Assembly (NCBI GenBank): GCA_045635745.1
Contig: JAZTWG010000049.1
Span: 1 to 64,000 of the forward strand
Reading direction: 5' to 3'
DNA length: 64,000 nucleotides
Source of the DNA: SIG78 sp045635745
Lineage (GTDB): Bacteria > Verrucomicrobiota > Lentisphaeria > Victivallales > Victivallaceae
Shown here piece by piece: positions 35,539 to 43,782 of this stretch. A program made the translations under genes and the position numbers. The notes under the pieces were generated by a model. The model saw only the letters and a list, made by a program, of their open reading frames with translations. It made no database searches and was not told where the DNA came from. Position 1 is the first letter of the stretch; each line of letters starts with the position of its first letter.

Positions 35539-35701
35539 GACGGATCGCCAGAGAATGCTTCCGGAAGATTTTACAATTAAAAAATCAAATTAAACAAAGC
35601 ATTTTATTTGCGTTATTGCGTTTCGGGCAGTATCTTTATACAGTTTGAAATAAAACCGAGCCGGGATAACCGGCAAAGAACCTTAAGAAAGGAAGAAAAA
35701 A

Positions 35702-36961
35702 ATGAGCAAACTCGCTATCGACGGCGGCGAAAAGACCTACAATGGTGCTTTCCCGATGTGGCCGAGCTTCAACGAGAAAGTCTATGACAAAGTTGTGGAC
35801 ATCCTCAAGAGCGGCAAAGTCAACTACTGGACCGGCAAAGTCGGTATGGAATTTGAAAAAGCCTGGGCCAAATGGCTGGGCGTAGATCACGCAATCAGCG
35901 TTGCCAACGGTACTTGCGCACTGCACACCGCTCTGGCCAGCTTGGGCGTCGGCCCCGGCGACGAAGTCATCTGTACTTCTTACAGCTTTATTGCTTCCAG
36001 CTTCTGCGCTCTGCAGGCTGGTGCTCTGCCGGTGTTCTGCGACGTCGGTACCGATCACCTGTTGGATCCCGCCCAGATCGAAGCTGCCATTACCGAACGC
36101 ACCAAGGCTATCGTGGTAGTCCACCTGTACGGTATGGTCGCCGATATGGATCCGATCATGGAAATCGCCAAGAAGTACAATCTGTATGTGGTTGAAGACT
36201 GCGCCCAGTGCTTCGGCGGTGTCTACAAAGGCAAGAAAGCCGGTACCATTGGTAACGTCGGTTGCTTCAGCTTCTGCCAGAGCAAACACTTCACCACCGG
36301 TGGTGAAGGTGGTATGGTTGTGACCAACGACGAAGACCTGGCCTGGGAATGCCGCAGCTTCCGCGACCATGGTTATGACGTCAAAGCCAAGTTGAATCTG
36401 CTGGAAATGGAAGGCAAACAGCTTTACATCCACCGTCGCGTGGGCTTCAACTTCCGTATGACCGAAATCCAGAGCATGATCGGTTTGATGGAACTCGAAC
36501 GCTTCGATTCCTGGAACCTGCCCAACCGTATCCGCAATGGTAAAATGCTGATTGCCCAGCTCAAGGATCACCCGCTGGTCAAATACTGCCCGGTCGATAC
36601 CGAAGAACGCCAGAACTCCTTCTGGTGGGCTCCCTTCGTGCTGGATACCGACAAGCTGACCGTCAGCGTTGCCGACTTCATCAAGGCTGTTGCTGCTGAA
36701 GGCGTGCCGGTTTACAGCGTGCTGTGGCCGGAAATGTACAAGGAACAGGCCTACACCGACCGCAAGGGTTTCGGTACCGTTGGCTATCCCTTCAACGATC
36801 CGCGTTCGCGCAACATCGATTACACCAAGTTCAACTGCAAGATGGCGAACTGGATGACCGACCGCACCATCAGCTTCTTCACTCACCCGGTTTACACCGA
36901 AGAGCATACCCAGGCCATGATCGACGCCTTCAAGAAGGTTGCCGCTGCCTACATGAAGTAA
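35702..36961 (+). CDS. DegT/DnrJ/EryC1/StrS family PLP-dependent aminotransferase-like protein, high-expression codon use
   Basis: A 419-aa homologue of the protein at 2403. It has NGTCALHTAL, GDEVICTSYSFIASS, VVEDCAQCFGG and FSFCQSKHFTTGGEGG with the likely PLP lysine K195. The family transaminates keto-sugars or similar substrates. The codon choice is striking: almost only CTG for Leu, AAG/AAA, GGT/GGC, ACC and TTC, as in highly expressed genes, unlike the neighbours and the first paralogue. It has its own strong terminator. The sequence suggests an abundant protein with an unassigned substrate. Confidence 0.85.
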   Translation: MSKLAIDGGEKTYNGAFPMWPSFNEKVYDKVVDILKSGKVNYWTGKVGMEFEKAWAKWLGVDHAISVANGTCALHTALASLGVGPGDEVICTSYSFIASSFCALQAGALPVFCDVGTDHLLDPAQIEAAITERTKAIVVVHLYGMVADMDPIMEIAKKYNLYVVEDCAQCFGGVYKGKKAGTIGNVGCFSFCQSKHFTTGGEGGMVVTNDEDLAWECRSFRDHGYDVKAKLNLLEMEGKQLYIHRRVGFNFRMTEIQSMIGLMELERFDSWNLPNRIRNGKMLIAQLKDHPLVKYCPVDTEERQNSFWWAPFVLDTDKLTVSVADFIKAVAAEGVPVYSVLWPEMYKEQAYTDRKGFGTVGYPFNDPRSRNIDYTKFNCKMANWMTDRTISFFTHPVYTEEHTQAMIDAFKKVAAAYMK

Positions 36962-37015
36962 GCTTACTGAATTTCAGAGCTTCCTTCGGGGGGCTTGAAA
37001 ATGCAGGAATTGCAA

Positions 37016-37047
37016 GCCGCCGGAGCGAGTTCTCCGGCGGCTTTTTT
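37016..37047 (+). terminator. Strong intrinsic terminator
   Basis: GCCGCCGGAG (37016-37025) pairs perfectly with CTCCGGCGGC (37032-37041) around CGAGTT, followed by six T. It ends the DegT aminotransferase transcript. Confidence 0.9.
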
Positions 37048-37078
37048 ACCGCAGAAATCATATAATTGTGCTAATGAT

Positions 37079-37107
37079 TTGTAAATATCTTTTTGCGGTG
37101 TTATATT
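37079..37107 (+). promoter_or_regulatory. Promoter of gltA
   Basis: TTGTAA (37079-37084) and TATATT (37102-37107) are spaced 17 nt, about 50 nt before the start codon. Confidence 0.6.
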
Positions 37108-37158
37108 ATATAATGATTTTTTTGTTAACTATGTAAATAAAACGTCAGGATTGAGAGC

Positions 37159-38442
37159 ATGCTTAAAAAAGTAACACCTACCGGCGAAAGCGCCACGCTG
37201 ACTATTGGCAATCAGCAAGTACAGCTGCCGATCGTGGTTGGTACCGGGGGCGATCGGGGTATAGATATAGCCAAGCTGCGCAAGGAAACCGGCTGTGTGA
37301 CCTTGGATCCCTCGTTTATGAATACAGCTTCATGCTGTAGTGAAGTAACATTTATTGACGGCGAAAACGGGGTTTTGCGTTACCGCGGTTATCCGATTGA
37401 AGAATTGGTACGTAAAGTAAGTTTTGTGGATACAGCCTATTTGCTGGTTCACGGCTCGTTGCCCACTCCGGGACAGAAACGGAAATTTTCGCAGCTTCTG
37501 ACTGCCAACAGTCTGCTGCATGAAGATATGCGCCGGTTTTTTGACCACTTTCCGCGCGGTGCACACCCCATGCACATATTGGGGACCATGATTAATGCGC
37601 TTTCGACATTTTATCCCAACGTGGACTTGCTGTCGGTGCTGGAAGATATTGATTTATCTACGGCGCGATTGATTTCCACGGTGCGTACCATGGCGGCTTT
37701 TGCTTACAAAAAGAGCATTGGCGAACCGGTGGTTTACCCCCGGCACGATCTCTCCTATTGCGCGAATTTTCTTTATATGATGTTTGATTCTCCGGTCAAG
37801 CCCTATGTGATCAGACCGGAAGCGGTGGATATATTGAATCTGCTGCTGATACTGCATGCCGACCACGAACAGAATTGTTCCACTACGGCGGTTCGCACGC
37901 TCGGCAGCGCGCAGGTGAACTTGTACGCCACGATTTCGGCTGGTATTTCGGCATTGTCCGGGCCGCTGCACGGCGGAGCCAATCAGGCGGTGATAGATAT
38001 GCTCAAGCATATCCAGCGCGAAGGCTCGGTGAAAAAGTGCATTGCCAAAGCCAAAGATAAAGATGATCCGTTCCGGCTGATGGGATTCGGGCACCGGGTT
38101 TACAAAACCTTTGACCCGCGCGCGAAGATCATCAAGGCCGAGTGCCATAAGTTTTTGAACGCCATGCATATAGACGATTCATTGCTGGAAGTGGCAATGG
38201 AGCTGGAAGATATCACATTGCGTGACGAATACTTTATCGAGCGCAAACTATATCCTAATGTGGACTTTTACAGCGGTATAATCTACCGGGCGCTGGGGAT
38301 CCCGGAAAATATGTTTACGGTGATCTTTGCGCTGGGCCGGCTGCCTGGCTGGATCGCTCATTGGAAAGAGATGATCGGCAACCACACCAAGATCACGCGT
38401 CCGCGTCAGATCTATGTGGGCGAAGATTTGCGCCATATTTGA
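37159..38442 (+). CDS. gltA: Citrate synthase
   Basis: A 427-aa type II citrate synthase. It contains the N-terminal FIDGENGVLRYRGYPIEEL, LHADHEQNCSTTAVR and the C-terminal MGFGHRVYKTFDPRA, which hold the active-site histidines and arginines, and GIIYRALGIPENMFTVIFALGRLPGWIAHW. It condenses oxaloacetate and acetyl-CoA. It is monocistronic, with its own promoter and a perfect terminator. Confidence 0.97.
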   Translation: MLKKVTPTGESATLTIGNQQVQLPIVVGTGGDRGIDIAKLRKETGCVTLDPSFMNTASCCSEVTFIDGENGVLRYRGYPIEELVRKVSFVDTAYLLVHGSLPTPGQKRKFSQLLTANSLLHEDMRRFFDHFPRGAHPMHILGTMINALSTFYPNVDLLSVLEDIDLSTARLISTVRTMAAFAYKKSIGEPVVYPRHDLSYCANFLYMMFDSPVKPYVIRPEAVDILNLLLILHADHEQNCSTTAVRTLGSAQVNLYATISAGISALSGPLHGGANQAVIDMLKHIQREGSVKKCIAKAKDKDDPFRLMGFGHRVYKTFDPRAKIIKAECHKFLNAMHIDDSLLEVAMELEDITLRDEYFIERKLYPNVDFYSGIIYRALGIPENMFTVIFALGRLPGWIAHWKEMIGNHTKITRPRQIYVGEDLRHI

Positions 38443-38468
38443 TTTCCGCGCTTTATCGTGTAATAATG

Positions 38469-38505
38469 TGCTGCTGCAGCAATAAGCTGCAGCAGCATTT
38501 TTTTT
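38469..38505 (+). terminator. Terminator of gltA
   Basis: TGCTGCTGCAGC (38469-38480) pairs perfectly with GCTGCAGCAGCA (38486-38497), followed by eight T. Confidence 0.9.
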
Positions 38506-38542
38506 GTATAAACAGATACTTGACTTGCAGTATCACTTGAGT

Positions 38543-38890
38543 CTAAAGCCGGTCGGCTAATTGCGGCTGATTTTTCAGCAGATATTTTTTCTGTTTGAGG
38601 GAATATTCTTTCAAACACGGGCAGAGATCCGCCAGTTCTGCCTGATAAAGTAAAACCCAATACCAGTCATTTATTGAAAATCGGTGTATGGGCGCAATAT
38701 TGATAAAACTGGCATCATGAGAAAGTAAAATAGACCATTCCGTTGGAGTAAAATCGTTCAGACACGGACAATATCTTGCCAGTTTCGGGGAGTACTCAAT
38801 TGCGCTCAGCCACATACTGCGCATTTGCCGTTCCTGTTTCCGGCAACTGGCCAGACACTCCTTTTCCACATCATCAAGATCATATTCCAT
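38543..38890 (-). CDS. Small Trp/Leu/Cys repeat protein
   Basis: A 115-aa protein built from about four degenerate units of 24-25 residues. They read WLSAIEYSPKLARYCPCLNDF, EWSILLSHDASFINIAPIHRF, DWYWVLLYQAELADLCPCLKEY and KKYLLKNQPQLADRL. The recurring theme W..LL..x-P-x-x-A-x-x-C resembles short helical repeats found in tandem in some PVC and gut bacteria, though I cannot name a family. The ATG at 38890 is chosen because GGAG sits 7 nt before it; a TTG at 38926 with an AGGGG is an alternative. Function unknown. Confidence 0.55.
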   Translation of the reverse strand: MEYDLDDVEKECLASCRKQERQMRSMWLSAIEYSPKLARYCPCLNDFTPTEWSILLSHDASFINIAPIHRFSINDWYWVLLYQAELADLCPCLKEYSLKQKKYLLKNQPQLADRL

Positions 38891-39018
38891 AGTCATGCTC
38901 CGTACAATAAAATGCTCTGTTCTCAATAAAGTTTCCCCTTTTTTTCTTTTTTATTCTCCCAAAAAAGAAGCGTACCCTTCAAGTTTAAGAGAAAGTGTTA
39001 TCGGGAACAGAACCCAAT

Positions 39019-39047
39019 AAAAAAGGCACATCCAGAATGATGTGCCC
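39019..39047 (-). terminator. Strong terminator of the candidate RNA
   Basis: On the minus strand GGCACATC pairs perfectly with GATGTGCC (39039-39046 with 39025-39032) around a 6-nt loop, and six U follow. It lies one base beyond the long hairpin at 39048-39180, so it fits as that RNA's own terminator. Confidence 0.8.
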
Positions 39048-39180
39048 GTTGTCAACGCCTCGCACAGCGTACAAAAACCACACAACATCAGGATGTGCCA
39101 TGCTTGCAAAAGCATGACACGCCGATATTGTATCTATGATTTTTGTGATCTGTACCTTTAGAAGTGCGAGTTCTGACAAC
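39048..39180 (-). ncRNA. Candidate structured small RNA (long imperfect hairpin)
   Basis: The 133-nt stretch folds end to end on itself. GTTGTCA (39048-39054) pairs with TGACAAC (39174-39180), CTCGCAC (39059-39065) with GTGCGAG (39164-39170), then GTAC with GTAC, and at the tip an 11-bp stem (39095-39105 with 39110-39120) has one G.U pair on the minus strand and a GCAA loop. A strong minus-strand terminator follows. The overall shape, a long rod with internal loops, recalls 6S RNA, but no 6S sequence signature is claimed. A small inverted-repeat element is the alternative. A short open frame across it is probably meaningless. Confidence 0.5.
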
Positions 39181-39321
39181 GGACGATTACAATTCAGTAT
39201 GTATAAAATTTACAGTTTTTTCAGGTTGCTGCAACTCCATATCAAGTTGAGATAATAATGTTTTCAGGTAATATAACATCGCGGAAAAATATTGCAAATA
39301 AAAATACGCTTTACTGCCGGA

Positions 39322-40866
39322 TCACACCAAAACCAGATTCAGCATTTTTTCGGTGGCCTGGATTGCGGCTGCCAGCTGGTCGCTGTCTACACCAATGGTG
39401 ATAAGCGGGCGTTCGCCGGAGCGCTCCCAGGTGATTCTGGTTTCCACCAGAGCATCGGTTTTACCGCCCGGGGGGATGCGCACTTCGTAATCGCTCAATT
39501 TGGGGAAAGTTTTGCCGACGCCTTTAAGCGCTTTGCGTAAGGCTTTTACAAAGGCATCGTAACCGCCGTCGCCGTTGGCTGCACCGTGGATGAGTTCATT
39601 TTCATATTTTACCGCCACGGTGGCGTGTGGAGTAACTCCGCAGCGGGTTTCTATTTGGTAATCAAGAATTTCCACTTTGCCGGAAATCGGTTGATTGAGT
39701 ATGTTGGCAATAACGAACGGCAGGTCTGCGGCGGTAACTTGCTTTTTCTTATCGCCCAGGCGGACGATTTCAGCTAATACCCGCTTGCGCTGTTCGTCAT
39801 CGAGTTCAATACCGACTTCTTCCAGATTTTTTTCCAGCGAGGCTTTGCCGGAGAGTTTGCCCAGCGCATATACACGGTTGCGGCTGAAGCGTTCCGGCAG
39901 CAGTTTATTGGCATAAAGATCGCCTTTTTTATCGCCATCGGCATGCACTCCGCAAGTCTGGGTAAAGACATCGGAGCCCACTACCGGAGTGTTCCATGCA
40001 CAGCGTTTGCCGGAAAGGGTCTGCACCATGCTGCTGACGTAAAAAAGCTGTTTTTCAGCCACGCGGATCTTGCGGTCAGTCATATCGTGGATCGCCGCGG
40101 TCAATTCCGGCAGCGGCTGATTGCCGGTGCGTTCGCCCAAACCGTTGATCGTGGTATGAATGCCCGAAACCCCGGCTTTCACCGCCGCAATGCTGTTGGC
40201 CGTGACCATGCCGTAGTCATTGTGGCCGTGGAAGTCCACTTTCAGCTCCGGAAATGCAGCAAAAACCCATTCCAGATGGCGCGATACTTCGTCCGGCGCC
40301 AGCACCCCGAGAGTGTCGGGCAGCATTACGCGCTCCACCGGCAGCTTTTCGATTGCTTTAATGAAATTGTAAACGTAGCCGAAATCATCCCGGGAGCCGT
40401 TGGACCAATCTTCCAAGTAAACATTGACCGTCAGCCCCAGACTGTGGGCAATTTCGATTTCCCTGACTGTTTTTGCGTAATGAGCTTCGGGGGTGCTGCG
40501 GAGCTGGATCCGGCAATGTTTTTCCGAACCTTTGGCCAGCAGATTTATCACCTTGCCGCCGGCATCATGGATCCATTGGGCCGATTTCCCGCCATCGATA
40601 AAACCGAGGATCTCCATGCGCTCCAGCACATTGTGCTTTTCCGCCCAGGCAAGAATATTGCGTACCCCCAGCCGTTCTCCTTCCGAAACCCGTGCCGAGC
40701 CGATTTCCAGCCTGTCGACTTTGGCACGCAGGATCAGCGCTTTGGCGATCTGCAGTTTTTCTTCGGGAGTGAATGCCACACCCGGAGTTTGCTCGCCATC
40801 ACGCAATGTGGTGTCAAGGATCTCAACGAAAGTGTTGATTACGGATTTTTTCGGTTCAGAATGCAT
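39322..40866 (-). CDS. LeuA/CimA-type alpha-isopropylmalate or citramalate synthase
   Basis: A 514-aa DRE-TIM metallolyase. The N-terminus EILDTTLRDGEQTPGVAF is the family signature, DFHGHNDYGM supplies the metal histidines, and a C-terminal regulatory LeuA_dimer-like domain covers about 390-510. Proteins of this family condense acetyl-CoA with 2-oxoisovalerate (leucine route) or pyruvate (isoleucine route); the sequence alone does not settle which. It is third in an operon behind lpxC and the FabZ-type gene (gap 17 nt), an odd place for an amino acid gene. Confidence 0.85.
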   Translation of the reverse strand: MHSEPKKSVINTFVEILDTTLRDGEQTPGVAFTPEEKLQIAKALILRAKVDRLEIGSARVSEGERLGVRNILAWAEKHNVLERMEILGFIDGGKSAQWIHDAGGKVINLLAKGSEKHCRIQLRSTPEAHYAKTVREIEIAHSLGLTVNVYLEDWSNGSRDDFGYVYNFIKAIEKLPVERVMLPDTLGVLAPDEVSRHLEWVFAAFPELKVDFHGHNDYGMVTANSIAAVKAGVSGIHTTINGLGERTGNQPLPELTAAIHDMTDRKIRVAEKQLFYVSSMVQTLSGKRCAWNTPVVGSDVFTQTCGVHADGDKKGDLYANKLLPERFSRNRVYALGKLSGKASLEKNLEEVGIELDDEQRKRVLAEIVRLGDKKKQVTAADLPFVIANILNQPISGKVEILDYQIETRCGVTPHATVAVKYENELIHGAANGDGGYDAFVKALRKALKGVGKTFPKLSDYEVRIPPGGKTDALVETRITWERSGERPLITIGVDSDQLAAAIQATEKMLNLVLV

Positions 40867-40883
40867 TATTTTTGCCTTTTGAA

Positions 40884-41813
40884 TTACGCCGGATCAACAA
40901 TGGCGAACATCAGCGAACCCTTGAAAACGACTTTCCCGTCAACGTAAATGGTACCGGTGCCCTTGCCGAAGGTTTTGCGGGCAGGGGGCAGAGTAACATC
41001 TACGACCAGCTGGTCGCCGGGATAGACCGGTGCAAAGGATTCAACATCCATAAGAGCGGCAAAAAGACCGAGTTTGCCGGTGTTTTCCGGACGTGCCAGC
41101 ACGCAGGCGCAACCGGCCTGTGCCATGATTTCGCACAAAACAGTTTCAGGCATTACGGCATAATCTTCAGCCGCATGCATAAACATGGCTTCGCCGCCGG
41201 TAAGATTTTTGATCGCCACGGCGCGTTCATCGCTCATTTCTCTGATGCCGTCGATCAGCAGGAAGGGGAAGCGGTGGGGCATAACAGCCATCACATTACC
41301 GATTTCTTTGGCAAAACCGGCTGCACGGTCATTTTCGGTGAAGAGTTCCGGCATGGCAGTCGGGGCGGATTTTTCGCGCATTTTCAGCGTGAACTGCGCT
41401 TCGCAGGTGATGCCGCCGGAATTGGAAACTGTACCGTTGATGAGTGCGGCACCATCTTCAATACCCGCCACAGTGATTTCCACCTTGGCACGGTCGCCGG
41501 GAACGTTGGGGTTGCGGAACTTGGCTTTGGCCAGCTTCCACATATACACATCGTTGCTGCCGCTGGGATCAAGTTCGCTGCGGACAGCGATTTCGGCCAA
41601 CTGCTTCATGGCTTCCACCTGCAGTACGCCCGGCATGATGGGGTGCCCGGGGAAGTGGCCCTGAAAGAAAGGCTCGTTGATGCTCAAATTTTTGACACCG
41701 ACCAGATGGCCGGGTTCGATGACCTGCACGCGGTCAAGCATCAGATTGGGATTGCGGTGGGGGAGAATGGCTTTGATGGCACTCAAGTCAAGAACTTTTC
41801 CTGCTTCCAACAT
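40884..41813 (-). CDS. Tandem FabZ-like hot-dog protein, second domain degenerate
   Basis: A 309-aa protein made of two hot-dog domains. Domain 1 (about 8-145) has the full FabZ motif FFQGHFPGHPIMPGVLQVEAM with the catalytic His and Glu. Domain 2 (about 165-305) repeats the layout (VMPHRFPFLLIDGI, NLTGGEAMFMHAAEDYAVMPETVLCEIMAQ), but the GHFPGHP element is lost, so the catalytic His is missing while the Glu remains. FabZ dehydrates beta-hydroxyacyl-ACP. The gene follows lpxC by 33 nt, as fabZ often does. Domain 2 may serve structure or acyl binding. Confidence 0.8.
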   Translation of the reverse strand: MLEAGKVLDLSAIKAILPHRNPNLMLDRVQVIEPGHLVGVKNLSINEPFFQGHFPGHPIMPGVLQVEAMKQLAEIAVRSELDPSGSNDVYMWKLAKAKFRNPNVPGDRAKVEITVAGIEDGAALINGTVSNSGGITCEAQFTLKMREKSAPTAMPELFTENDRAAGFAKEIGNVMAVMPHRFPFLLIDGIREMSDERAVAIKNLTGGEAMFMHAAEDYAVMPETVLCEIMAQAGCACVLARPENTGKLGLFAALMDVESFAPVYPGDQLVVDVTLPPARKTFGKGTGTIYVDGKVVFKGSLMFAIVDPA

Positions 41814-41846
41814 AATTTACCTCATTTCATTTATATTTGAAAAAAT

Positions 41847-42692
41847 TTATTGTTTGGCAATTTCCTGCATTATCAAACCGGCAAGCTCCACGTTGCGGTG
41901 GTGGCCGGGCTTGACGGCTATCACATGACCGCGGACCCGGCGGCCGCAAAGGTAAAGATCGCCCACCAGGTCGAGTATCTTATGGCGCACGATCTCGTTT
42001 TCGTAGCGCAGACCGTCTTTGCAGATAATGGCACCGTCGTGGATGATTTCTGCATTATCCAGACTGCCGCCTTTGCACAGCCCCATCGCCAGCAGCTGGC
42101 CGAGATCGCCGTAATTTACGAAGGTTCGGGCGCCGCAGATTTCGCTGTCAAAAGTTTCTGTATTCACAACTATATCCAGATACTGCGGGTCGATCGGACA
42201 ACCTTTGAACGAAGTTGTGCAGCTGATCCGCAATTCCGGATTTTCTGCCGGCAACAGTACCAATGTCGTGATCCCCGCATCTACAAAAAGCGGCTTGACG
42301 GGCGTGAAATACCGGGCATCCGCATCCTGTTCAACGGTTCCGGCTTCTTTCAGAACCTTCCAGAACGGCAGACTGCTGCCGTCGGCGATCGGCGGCTCCG
42401 GCCCATCCATCTCGATAATGGCATTGTCGAGATTCAACGCGTGAAGCGAGGCCATGATGTGTTCCACGGTATGTGCCACCGCAGCGCCATCGCCGATGGT
42501 GGTGCCGCGCCGCACATCCACAACCTTGTCGGCCATGGCGCGGACTTCCGGTTTGCCCGGCAGATCCACCCGGCGGAAAGTTATGCCGCTGTTGGCATCG
42601 CACGGCAGAAAACGCAGCGTGGACCGGACTCCGGTATGCAGCGCGATCCCCGAATAAAAAGTGCTTTGACGCAATGTTTTTTGCTTGCTCAT
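41847..42692 (-). CDS. lpxC: UDP-3-O-acyl-N-acetylglucosamine deacetylase
   Basis: A 281-aa zinc enzyme for the committed step of lipid A synthesis. It has SGIALHTGVRSTLRFLP at the start, the zinc motif HTVEHIMASL, the second-domain motif HKILDLVGDLYLCG, and GHVIAVKPGHHRN at the end. It heads the operon lpxC, double-FabZ, LeuA/CimA-type. Its presence argues for a lipid A-containing outer membrane. Confidence 0.95.
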   Translation of the reverse strand: MSKQKTLRQSTFYSGIALHTGVRSTLRFLPCDANSGITFRRVDLPGKPEVRAMADKVVDVRRGTTIGDGAAVAHTVEHIMASLHALNLDNAIIEMDGPEPPIADGSSLPFWKVLKEAGTVEQDADARYFTPVKPLFVDAGITTLVLLPAENPELRISCTTSFKGCPIDPQYLDIVVNTETFDSEICGARTFVNYGDLGQLLAMGLCKGGSLDNAEIIHDGAIICKDGLRYENEIVRHKILDLVGDLYLCGRRVRGHVIAVKPGHHRNVELAGLIMQEIAKQ

Positions 42693-42724
42693 AAAAAAAA
42701 CCGTAAATAATAGCTTGATTTTTC

Positions 42725-42752
42725 TTGTAAATATCCAAAATAGTAATATAGT
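42725..42752 (+). promoter_or_regulatory. Promoter of miaA
   Basis: TTGTAA (42725-42730) and TATAGT (42747-42752) are spaced 16 nt in the 86-bp divergent gap with lpxC. Confidence 0.45.
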
Positions 42753-42778
42753 TCATAAACGGGAAATGTAAAGTAAAA

Positions 42779-43765
42779 ATGGATTTTTTTCTGAAAACAA
42801 TTATTGTAACCGGCCCAACTGCAACGGGCAAGACCGCTTTGGCAGTGGCTTTGGCGCAGCGATTCGATGGCGAAATCGTCAGCGTTGATTCGCGCCAGGT
42901 GTTCCGCGGTATGGATATCGGGTCGGGTAAGGATCTGGCCGAATACGGCGATGTACCCTATCACCTCATAGATGTGGCGGATCCCGGCGAGCCTTATGAT
43001 CTTTATGCTTTTGTGCACGATGCACGCAAGGCCGTAAAGGATATTTTGCAGCGCAATAGACTGCCCATTCTTTGCGGCGGAAGTGTGCTTTACCTGGATG
43101 CTCTGCTCCGGGGGTACACGCTTTCGGGCGCCAGACCGGATGCGGAATTGCGCGAAGCTCTGGATAAATTATCGTTGGAGGAACTCAACCGCAGGCTCGA
43201 TGAGCTTGCTCCCGCAGATATCGCGCAATTCAAGGAACGGGATAATCCGCTGCGGGTGCGGCGCGCCATTGAAAATACTTTATCTGCGGGCAGGGCGATA
43301 GTGCAGGAGTCAGAAGCCGGTCTGTTGGAGAATTCTCTGGTGCTCGGGGTGTATTTCCCGCGCAAAACAGTTCACGAGCGCGTGGAAAAACGCCTCGATG
43401 CCCGACTGCAGGAAGGTATGATCGATGAGATCAGAAATCTGCATGAAAAAAATAATGTGTCATGGAGCGTGTTGGAGCGTTACGGACTGGAATATCGCTA
43501 TGTGTCGGAGTATTTGCAAGGAAAATGCGATTACAGCTCTATGCGCAACACTCTGCTTTACAGCATAAGAAAGTTTGTGAAACGTCAGGATATATGGTTC
43601 CGCAAACTGGAACGCGAGGGCGTGGATATTCATTGGGTGGAAAATGGCAATGTGGAAGTTGCCGGTGTACTGGCCGGAAAATTTCTCCGTGGCGAACAGC
43701 TGCCGCCGAGCCCGATCAGGCTTTCTGAAACTTTTTATGGTGAACAATCTTCAAAAAATATTTAA
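42779..43765 (+). CDS. miaA: tRNA dimethylallyltransferase
   Basis: A 328-aa protein with P-loop VTGPTATGKTALAVALA, then VSVDSRQVFRGMDIGSGK and YHLIDVADPGEPY, the standard MiaA series. It adds the dimethylallyl group to A37 of tRNAs reading UNN codons. The isochorismatase-type gene follows after 17 nt and is likely co-transcribed. Confidence 0.92.
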   Translation: MDFFLKTIIVTGPTATGKTALAVALAQRFDGEIVSVDSRQVFRGMDIGSGKDLAEYGDVPYHLIDVADPGEPYDLYAFVHDARKAVKDILQRNRLPILCGGSVLYLDALLRGYTLSGARPDAELREALDKLSLEELNRRLDELAPADIAQFKERDNPLRVRRAIENTLSAGRAIVQESEAGLLENSLVLGVYFPRKTVHERVEKRLDARLQEGMIDEIRNLHEKNNVSWSVLERYGLEYRYVSEYLQGKCDYSSMRNTLLYSIRKFVKRQDIWFRKLEREGVDIHWVENGNVEVAGVLAGKFLRGEQLPPSPIRLSETFYGEQSSKNI

Positions 43766-43782
43766 TATAAAGGATCAAAAAA

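Noticed and set aside
38985..39179. 64-codon open frame on the minus strand
   Set aside because: It lies across the long hairpin and its terminator stem, so the DNA pattern is better explained by RNA structure. No ribosome-binding site stands out.
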